This document shows, piece by piece, positions 7,656 through 11,829 of a stretch of 11,829 bases of DNA. Source of the stretch: Desulfobacula sp. (lineage in GTDB: Bacteria > Desulfobacterota > Desulfobacteria > Desulfobacterales > Desulfobacteraceae). Below the pieces are notes generated by a model that was not told the origin of the DNA, did not search any database, and was given only the letters and a program-made list of their open reading frames with translations. The position numbers and the translations under genes are program-made. Positions within the stretch are counted from its first letter, which is position 1. Every line of letters begins with the position of its first letter. Location of the stretch: assembly GCA_023139225.1 (NCBI GenBank), contig JAGLNZ010000182.1:1-11829 (forward strand), given 5' to 3'.

Positions 7656-7684
7656 ATCATATCATTGTAACAATGATTTATAAA
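7656..7684 (-). promoter_or_regulatory. Candidate promoter of the ABC-F operon with a palindrome in its spacer
   Basis: On the minus strand TTTATA (7679-7684) and TATGAT (7656-7661) are separated by 17 bases, matching -35 and -10 consensus at four and five of six positions. The spacer is almost wholly filled by a perfect dyad, ATCATTG-TAA-CAATGAT (7661-7677). That position would let a repressor occlude polymerase. The rest of the 150-base gap (7605-7754) shows only AT-rich sequence with no RNA gene or ORF. Confidence 0.3.
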
Positions 7685-7754
7685 CCATAAGAATTAATCT
7701 TAAGCTAAAATAGTAAGAATTTAACGGTCAAAATTAGAGTTAATCCTGAATAGT

Positions 7755-8189
7755 TTAATCAAGATCTATCCAGTATTGGGACCATTTACATCTTTCTTTG
7801 TAAGGAAATTTGATAAGTTCGGTTGCAAGAATGGAAAAATCTTTATCTCTGATTGAGTAATATACCACCTGTTCCTTGCCTAAAATACTTTTAAGACCCA
7901 CAGCAACATAAAGGGTCAGGTGTTTTTCAACAACAAAGCATTCAATTGCCCCTGTAATAATTTTCAGATCAGATTCATTTTGAATATCAAAAAGGTCAAT
8001 CATTGTAATTTTAAAAGGCTTGCCATTGAAGTAATCAGTCGCATCCGTTCTGGTCAGTTCACATTTTATGAAATTTTTAAAACTCATTTCCACTCTGTTG
8101 AACTCAAAATCATCAGCCATCAAAGGATTGGATAAACAAATAATGAAAATAAATAAAGGGATTATAATCTTCTTCATAGACTTAAGCAT
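7755..8189 (-). CDS. Small exported protein with three mature cysteines, function unknown
   Basis: I recognise no family. The 144-residue product begins with a Sec-type signal peptide: positive MKK, a hydrophobic run (IIIPLFIFIICLS) and a likely signal peptidase I site after PLMA (residue 25), giving a mature protein of about 119 residues. No lipobox is seen. The mature part has Cys43, Cys84 and Cys134 and alternating hydrophobic/polar stretches suggesting a beta-rich fold. Two starts are possible: the ATG at 8189, which overlaps the preceding gene by 8 bases, or the ATG at 8177 (MKKIIIP), four bases after its stop. The second gives a more typical signal peptide, but neither has a clear Shine-Dalgarno sequence. 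Tight linkage to the exported receiver-like gene suggests the two work together in the envelope. It is the last gene of this leftward group. Confidence 0.75.
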   Translation of the reverse strand: MLKSMKKIIIPLFIFIICLSNPLMADDFEFNRVEMSFKNFIKCELTRTDATDYFNGKPFKITMIDLFDIQNESDLKIITGAIECFVVEKHLTLYVAVGLKSILGKEQVVYYSIRDKDFSILATELIKFPYKERCKWSQYWIDLD

Positions 8190-8952
8190 TCTTTTTAATC
8201 AGCGTTTGAATTGTTTTTTTCAACTCTCTTAAGATAACCGGCTTAAGATGAACTGATCTGAACCCTGAAAATTTTGATATAAATTCATTTTTTACAGTTG
8301 GATTATTATAGCCGGTATCAATAATGATAGGAATCGTGTGATTAATTTTTAATACCTGCTCGACAAATTTATCCGATGGCATTCCCTGAATTATGTGATA
8401 GGCAATAACCATTTTATATTTCTCCGGTTGTAATTTAAAAGAATTAAAGGCCTGTATTCCGGTTTTAAAAATTTTAGCACGATATCCCATATTTCTAACA
8501 ATAGTTTGTATAAGATGAGTTCTTTTTACATTTGGATCAACAATTAAAATATGGTTATTTCCCTGGATGGTATTTTGATCAATATCTTTTAACTCGTCTT
8601 TTCTCCATTTTTCTTCATTAAAAGGATGAAGTGATGTCACATCTATTTCATAGGCTTTTGCCAAAATAAATTCATCAACACGCTCATCGGAAATTTTGGT
8701 AATAAATTCTTTATTTTGGGCAATATAGTGTCGCAACCATTTGCGGTAGTTATAATCATTGCCTGTCAGGATTAATATTTTCGGACCTGCACTAGAGTTA
8801 ACCTGGATGGAGTGGTAAATTAATGGATCATAAGAGAATTTGGCCTGGGTTTCTTTATAATTTTCTTCAATGAATTCAACTATAAAATCTCTGGCCAAAC
8901 AAGGTGTTGCCAAAATAATCAATAAAAAACAGATAATAAACGATTTTTTCAT
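8182..8952 (-). CDS. Exported protein with a degenerate response-regulator receiver domain
   Basis: The 256-residue product starts with a clear Sec signal peptide (MKKSFIICFLLIILATPCLA, probable cleavage after residue 20). Residues about 133-254 look like a CheY-type receiver. ILIVDPN begins strand 1 (Asp139 retained, the second acidic residue replaced by Pro140). MVIAYHIIQGMP aligns with the phospho-acceptor strand, with Tyr185 where Asp should be. PIIIDTG keeps Thr213, and LKP keeps Lys237. Phosphorylation of the normal kind is therefore unlikely. Residues 21-130 match no family I know, although KILILTGNDYNYRKWL (58-73) resembles the start of another receiver-like fold. Receivers are cytoplasmic, so a signal peptide on one is very unusual. 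The gene follows a membrane-protein gene by 71 bases and touches the small exported-protein gene. Its binding partner is unknown. Confidence 0.8.
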   Translation of the reverse strand: MKKSFIICFLLIILATPCLARDFIVEFIEENYKETQAKFSYDPLIYHSIQVNSSAGPKILILTGNDYNYRKWLRHYIAQNKEFITKISDERVDEFILAKAYEIDVTSLHPFNEEKWRKDELKDIDQNTIQGNNHILIVDPNVKRTHLIQTIVRNMGYRAKIFKTGIQAFNSFKLQPEKYKMVIAYHIIQGMPSDKFVEQVLKINHTIPIIIDTGYNNPTVKNEFISKFSGFRSVHLKPVILRELKKTIQTLIKKNA

Positions 8953-9023
8953 TAATAGTTCCAGTATTCAAATAATTGTTTTATTAAAAAGCTATCGACA
9001 AATCCAAAAAAAATCTTGACTAT

Positions 9024-9365
9024 TTAAAGCACAATCATTGAAACCCCAAGCATTATCAAAGAAATAATTCCTGTTATAATTAAAGCTTTTTTATGATCAC
9101 TTTCTCTCCTGCCTCGGAAAACACCTAACAGCAAACCCGAAAGACTGATAAAAATGCCGAATATAACCATATATATGAGATAATACAAATATTGAATATC
9201 CCAATCAGTTCTTAATTTTAATTGATAAAATCGATCAAAAAATGTTTCAAATTCAGGTTGGGCACGATGGAAAACAAGTAAAATAGTAATTAATAATATC
9301 CAGGCCAGAATATTAAGATAAAATAAAAGGGTTGCCCAAAAATCAGTTGTTTTTCGTCTTTCCAA
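9024..9365 (-). CDS. Three-helix inner-membrane protein, function unknown
   Basis: No family recognised. The 113-residue product has three predicted transmembrane segments (about 11-32, 60-83 and 94-113). Between helices 1 and 2 is a charged, aromatic-rich loop (HRAQPEFETFFDRFYQLK). A basic loop (RGRRESDHKK) lies between helices 2 and 3. The positive-inside rule places the N-terminus (MERRK) and the second loop on different sides unless one segment is re-entrant, so topology is uncertain. The start is TTG at 9365, chosen because an excellent Shine-Dalgarno sequence (AAGGAG) sits five bases upstream. It is the first of three leftward envelope-protein genes and is divergent from cheR across a 55-base gap that must hold both promoters. 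Confidence 0.75.
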   Translation of the reverse strand: MERRKTTDFWATLLFYLNILAWILLITILLVFHRAQPEFETFFDRFYQLKLRTDWDIQYLYYLIYMVIFGIFISLSGLLLGVFRGRRESDHKKALIITGIISLIMLGVSMIVL

Positions 9366-9370
9366 AGATA

Positions 9371-9376
9371 CTCCTT
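9371..9376 (-). promoter_or_regulatory. Ribosome binding site fixing a TTG start
   Basis: AAGGAG on the minus strand, five bases before the TTG at 9365-9363. There is no ATG nearby in that frame, so this site decides the start of the three-helix membrane protein. Confidence 0.75.
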
Positions 9377-9420
9377 GTTTTTTTATTTCATTTTATGTCT
9401 TTATATATTATTATTTTGCC

Positions 9421-10218
9421 ATGGATTCCATAGCTCTTTCAAAAAAAGAATTTAATAATTTAAAAAATCTAGTGTACTCAACATCCGGCATTAATCTTCA
9501 TGAAGGCAAACTCGAGCTTTTAAAATCTAAAATTGCCAAAAGAATGCGACTGACAAAAAAATCTTTTAAAGACTACCTTAGGTATTTAGATTCCAATGAA
9601 AAAGAGGTGATTGAATTCATTGATACGGTGACCACAAATCACTCCTTTTTCTTTAGGGAAAACAAAAGTATTGAATATATTATCAGTCAATTCAACCTTA
9701 ACCCCCAAAAAGACAGGAAAGAATTTAAAATCTGGTGTGCTGCCTGTTCAACTGGGGATGAACCTTATACTGTTGCGGTACAGCTTAAAAATCTGGGGCT
9801 TTCTTTTTCAATTCTGGCCACAGATATTTCCCATACTGTTCTTGATATCGCAGCAAGGGGCATTTATAAAAATGATAAAATTCAAAAAGTTCCCTTACCA
9901 ATACTTCGCCGTTTTTTTCAAAATGGAACCGGCAAATACACAGGACATATCAAAATAAAAAAAGAAATTACCCGGCATATTGTGTTTGAAAAATTTAATT
10001 TGATTGCCGATCCACTGCCACAGGCAAATTTTGATGCTGTGTTATGTAGAAATGTGATGATTTATTTTGATTTAAAAACCAGTGAAAAAGTTATCAATAA
10101 GCTTTATCAGGCAATCATCCCCAAGGGATTCTTTGCCATAGGAAATGCAGAAAGTCTTATGAATCTAAATCATAAATACAAATCCATAAGAAAAATCCCC
10201 AGCCTTTATATAAAATAG
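9421..10218 (+). CDS. cheR: CheR-type chemoreceptor glutamate O-methyltransferase
   Basis: CheR transfers methyl groups from S-adenosylmethionine to glutamates on chemoreceptors, setting adaptation of Che-type signalling in the cytoplasm. The 265-residue product has the N-terminal helical domain (about 1-78), then TTNHSFFFRE (71-80). The SAM-binding loop is WCAACSTGDEPYT (105-117), followed by LATDIS (132-137) and CRNVMIYFD (209-217), the last near-identical to E. coli CheR. GNAESL (241-246) replaces the usual GH-E-L. All catalytic elements appear intact. No additional TPR or kinase domain is fused. The ATG lacks a visible Shine-Dalgarno sequence (TATTATTATTTTGCC precedes it), so translation may be weak or the leader very short. 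No receptor, CheA, CheB or CheW gene is in the window; divergent neighbours encode envelope proteins. It could serve a distant Che cluster or an alternative pathway. Confidence 0.93.
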   Translation: MDSIALSKKEFNNLKNLVYSTSGINLHEGKLELLKSKIAKRMRLTKKSFKDYLRYLDSNEKEVIEFIDTVTTNHSFFFRENKSIEYIISQFNLNPQKDRKEFKIWCAACSTGDEPYTVAVQLKNLGLSFSILATDISHTVLDIAARGIYKNDKIQKVPLPILRRFFQNGTGKYTGHIKIKKEITRHIVFEKFNLIADPLPQANFDAVLCRNVMIYFDLKTSEKVINKLYQAIIPKGFFAIGNAESLMNLNHKYKSIRKIPSLYIK

Positions 10219-10232
10219 AATCCTTTATATAA
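10203..10232 (+). repeat. Short direct repeat CCTTTATATAA at the end of cheR
   Basis: CCTTTATATAA occurs at 10203-10213 and 10222-10232 (19 bases apart), with a partial third copy CCTTTATTA at 10236-10244. The same sequences can form a weak all-A/T hairpin (TTATATAAA with TTTATATAA), too weak for a convincing terminator. The first copy lies inside the last cheR codons, so chance in AT-rich DNA is possible. Confidence 0.4.
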
Positions 10233-10257
10233 TATCCTTTATTACGAATCAAAATTC

Positions 10258-10279
10258 AGCTATATTACAGGATATAGCT
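10258..10279. promoter_or_regulatory. Inverted repeat upstream of the CQLGxF-repeat gene (operator candidate)
   Basis: AGCTATAT (10258-10265) and ATATAGCT (10272-10279) form a perfect 8-bp inverted repeat around the 6-base centre TACAGG, 31 bases before the ATG at 10311. No T run follows, so a terminator is unlikely. The location suits an operator or a short leader hairpin. The rest of the 92-base gap shows no ORF or RNA gene. Confidence 0.35.
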
Positions 10280-10310
10280 ACCAATAATCAGAGTCATACG
10301 GGATGGTATT

Positions 10311-10742
10311 ATGGGACATGAGGACAAAGGACATTTTGCAGCAAAACATAGCGACAGACAAATCAATGAAACCACAGCCAAAAAGATACGAGTTCTGGCC
10401 CAAGACAACTGCTTAAGTTGTTCTTCAGCCCATCGGGCTGGAAAATCACTTGCTGTATCTCCCCTGGAGATCGGTGTACAGACAGATCTTTTAGAATATC
10501 AAATTTCAGAATGCCAGCTTGGATTATTTGGCTATAGTGATGGAAAAAAAAGAATTGATCTGGATATTAAAATTTCATCCGATTTAAACGAACTATTGGA
10601 AAAGACAAATAAAAACGGCAGGATATCCTGTTTGGAATGCTGGGATATTGCAAAGCATCTAAAAATAAAAAAACTGGATGTAGCATCGGCCTGTGAGAAA
10701 AAAAATCTTCGCATAAAGCCGTGTCAATTGGGTGCTTTTTAA
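10311..10742 (+). CDS. Cys-containing protein of two tandem CQLGxF repeats, function unknown
   Basis: The 143-residue product is built mainly from two copies of one 39-residue unit, at residues 35-73 and 105-143. They align without gaps, with 11 identities and many conservative matches. Each unit starts with SC (Cys37, Cys107), continues with an amphipathic helix-turn-helix-like stretch (AGKSLAVSPLEIG; IAKHLKIKKLDVA) and ends in CQLGLF or CQLGAF (Cys68, Cys138). Extra cysteines give CLSC (34-37) and CLEC (107-110). No signal peptide or membrane segment is present, so it is cytoplasmic. The pattern suggests a small DNA- or metal-binding protein, but I cannot name a family with confidence. The end of the gene is 13 bases before the DUF503 start, so the two are probably co-transcribed. 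An inverted repeat sits upstream. Confidence 0.8.
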   Translation: MGHEDKGHFAAKHSDRQINETTAKKIRVLAQDNCLSCSSAHRAGKSLAVSPLEIGVQTDLLEYQISECQLGLFGYSDGKKRIDLDIKISSDLNELLEKTNKNGRISCLECWDIAKHLKIKKLDVASACEKKNLRIKPCQLGAF

Positions 10743-10755
10743 ATATTTATTAGCT

Positions 10756-11043
10756 ATGATTGTTGGTACGGGTAAAATCAAATTCCGGTTGTATGATATA
10801 AATTCTTTAAAGGCAAAACGTAAAATTGTTAAATCAATCATACACCGGATAAAGAATAAATTTAATATTTCGATCGCCGAGACTGACTTGAATGACAGTC
10901 ATGACTGGGCGGAAATCGGATTTTCAATCATTGGGAATAATGCAAGGGTTGTGAACTCAAAACTGGATAAAGTTATCAATATGGCTGATGATTTAGGGCT
11001 TGCCATGATTGCAGATACCCAGATTGAAATCATTCATCTATAG
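10756..11043 (+). CDS. DUF503 (YlxP-like) small protein
   Basis: The 95-residue product matches the YlxP/DUF503 family: MIVGTGKIKFRLYDINSLKAKR at the N-terminus, then FNISIAETDLNDSHDWAEIG with the family-typical AE-D-D-WAE-G pattern, ending in a short beta strand (QIEII). These proteins often lie beside nusA, infB and rbfA and are suspected to act in ribosome or RNA biology, but no activity is settled. Here those genes are absent. A GTG at 10732 in the same frame would add eight residues and overlap the previous gene. I prefer the ATG at 10756 because family members start with M-[IV]-[IV]-G, although neither start has a good ribosome site. Its last 14 bases overlap, tail to tail, the end of the GGQ-domain gene on the other strand. 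Confidence 0.85.
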   Translation: MIVGTGKIKFRLYDINSLKAKRKIVKSIIHRIKNKFNISIAETDLNDSHDWAEIGFSIIGNNARVVNSKLDKVINMADDLGLAMIADTQIEIIHL

Positions 11044-11386
11044 CAAGTTTTTTTTGGGTTTTCCGCTTTCTTCTTTGTTTTTGTTTCCGTATTTTTTCTA
11101 TTCTTTTTTGATCTTTTTCAACCCCTCCGGTCATATTTGCTTCAATTTTTTCAACAAGGCTTCTCAGTGCAAGAAACCTGTTTAAATGTTGGGATCTTGC
11201 TTTTCCGCATTTCACAGATAAATTGGTTTTTTTATGTTTTAGAAAAACAGCAGAAGATGTTTTGTTGACCTTTTGCCCTCCCCTGCCGGAGGACTTGATA
11301 AATTTCTCTTCAATATCTTCTTTCTTAATTCCCAGGACAGCCATTTTTTTTTCAAGCTTTAGTATTTTTTCTTTACTTGGGCCCAT
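11030..11386 (-). CDS. Short release-factor-like GGQ protein (ArfB-like ribosome rescue)
   Basis: The 118-residue protein consists of the catalytic RF-1 domain without the codon-recognition domains of RF1/RF2. SSGRGGQKVNKTSSAV at 32-47 carries the GGQ (36-38), which triggers peptidyl-tRNA hydrolysis in the ribosome. The C-terminal third is highly basic (RKQKQRRKRKTQKK), like the tail that ArfB/YaeJ and mitochondrial ICT1 place in the empty mRNA channel of stalled ribosomes. A role in rescuing non-stop ribosomes is thus the best inference; the eukaryotic MTRFR (C12orf65) type is the other close relative. A strong AGGAG site four bases before the ATG supports the start. The 3' end overlaps the convergent DUF503 gene by 14 bases, leaving no room for a terminator between them. 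Confidence 0.88.
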   Translation of the reverse strand: MGPSKEKILKLEKKMAVLGIKKEDIEEKFIKSSGRGGQKVNKTSSAVFLKHKKTNLSVKCGKARSQHLNRFLALRSLVEKIEANMTGGVEKDQKRIEKIRKQKQRRKRKTQKKLAIDE

Positions 11387-11478
11387 TCTTCTCCTGATAA
11401 AATTTCCTTTTACTTTTCTGGCTATATAATTTAATTAAAGTTTCAACCTTTAACAAGAATTAAAAAAGGATTTGAACT

Positions 11479-11805
11479 ATGGGTGCAAAAAAAAATAATA
11501 GTGATACAATTCTTTATATTTTAACTTTTCTTTCAATTGTAACACTGATCGGCAGTTTTGCAACTCACTTGATTACCGGCAACTCTGCCTTTATTTCAAT
11601 GGATTCTTTAGGGGGAAGTATCTTAATAGGGTCTATCTTCTTTTGTTATTTGTGTTGGTTTATATATGATTCAAAAAATTCAAAAAAATTGTTGGCAATT
11701 GAGGCGGTCAATTTAAATATGAAACATAATCCCACAGTGTTCTGCATGTATGCTTACTGGTTTGTATTTATACTGGTTCCTGTTATATCCAACTTTTTTT
11801 GTTAA
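11479..11805 (+). CDS. Small three-helix membrane protein, function unknown
   Basis: I recognise no family. The 108-residue product starts with a charged tail (MGAKKNNSD) and has three hydrophobic segments, about residues 11-33, 44-63 and 88-106. A basic loop (DSKNSKKLLAIEAVNLNMKHN) follows helix 2, suggesting N-terminus and this loop in the cytoplasm. It ends in an aromatic, Cys-terminated tail (SNFFC). AAGGA lies eight bases before the ATG, a good ribosome site. A perfect TATAAT (11425-11430) lies 48 bases upstream but without a recognisable -35. The gene is divergent from the GGQ-protein gene and nothing else on its strand is close, so the context gives no functional hint. Confidence 0.75.
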   Translation: MGAKKNNSDTILYILTFLSIVTLIGSFATHLITGNSAFISMDSLGGSILIGSIFFCYLCWFIYDSKNSKKLLAIEAVNLNMKHNPTVFCMYAYWFVFILVPVISNFFC

Positions 11806-11829
11806 TGTTAAAACAGAGTGATAAAAAAT

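Noticed and set aside
8893-8952. Lipoprotein signal on the exported pseudo-receiver
   Set aside because: The Cys at residue 18 is preceded by ATP, which is not a lipobox; a signal peptidase I site after residue 20 fits better.
9009-9023. T run on the minus strand after the three-helix membrane gene as a terminator
   Set aside because: Eight T residues are present but no stable hairpin precedes them.
10732-10755. GTG start for the DUF503 gene
   Set aside because: The family starts at the M-I-V-G strand, and the extra eight residues overlap the previous gene without a ribosome site.
1-11829. CRISPR array, insertion sequence or toxin-antitoxin pair
   Set aside because: I found no regularly spaced repeats, transposase motifs, terminal inverted repeats or paired small genes of known toxin or antitoxin type.

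Overview
The window looks like a chromosomal segment of an AT-rich anaerobic Gram-negative bacterium. The best guess is a member of the Desulfobacterota (Desulfobacter/Desulfobacula type). This is inferred from the gene mix (QueH-type queuosine enzyme, a GspE/PilB-like ATPase with added regulatory domains, orphan CheR, Sec-exported small proteins) and base composition, not from a marker gene. No mobile element, CRISPR array, rRNA or phage gene is visible, and no gene-free stretch exceeds about 150 bases.

Left part (1-3269). A murA gene, cut by the window's left edge, is read leftwards. Just upstream of it on the same strand is a tRNA-Leu(UAA) gene with a strong intrinsic terminator. Divergent from the tRNA is a compact rightward operon: maf (dTTP/UTP pyrophosphatase), a YggS/PLPBP gene (pyridoxal phosphate homeostasis) and queH (epoxyqueuosine reductase). 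Its genes overlap by 14 and 4 bases.

Middle part (3270-7754). A leftward operon holds an ABC-F translation-factor ATPase, a 69-residue two-helix membrane protein and a 733-residue type II secretion/type IV pilus ATPase. That ATPase carries an N-terminal MshEN-like domain and a C-terminal cyclic-nucleotide-binding domain, suggesting control by two second messengers. An imperfect hairpin separates it from the convergent queH.

Right-middle part (7755-10218). Three leftward genes encode envelope proteins: a three-helix membrane protein, an exported protein ending in a receiver-like domain whose phospho-acceptor Asp is a Tyr, and a small exported Cys-containing protein. Divergent from them is a CheR-type methyltransferase with no other chemotaxis gene nearby. 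This is the least explained part of the window.

Right part (10219-11829). A 143-residue protein built from two ungapped 39-residue repeats, each ending in CQLGxF, is followed by a DUF503 (YlxP-like) gene. The latter overlaps tail-to-tail with a short GGQ-domain (ArfB-like ribosome rescue) gene. A small three-helix membrane protein gene lies at the end.
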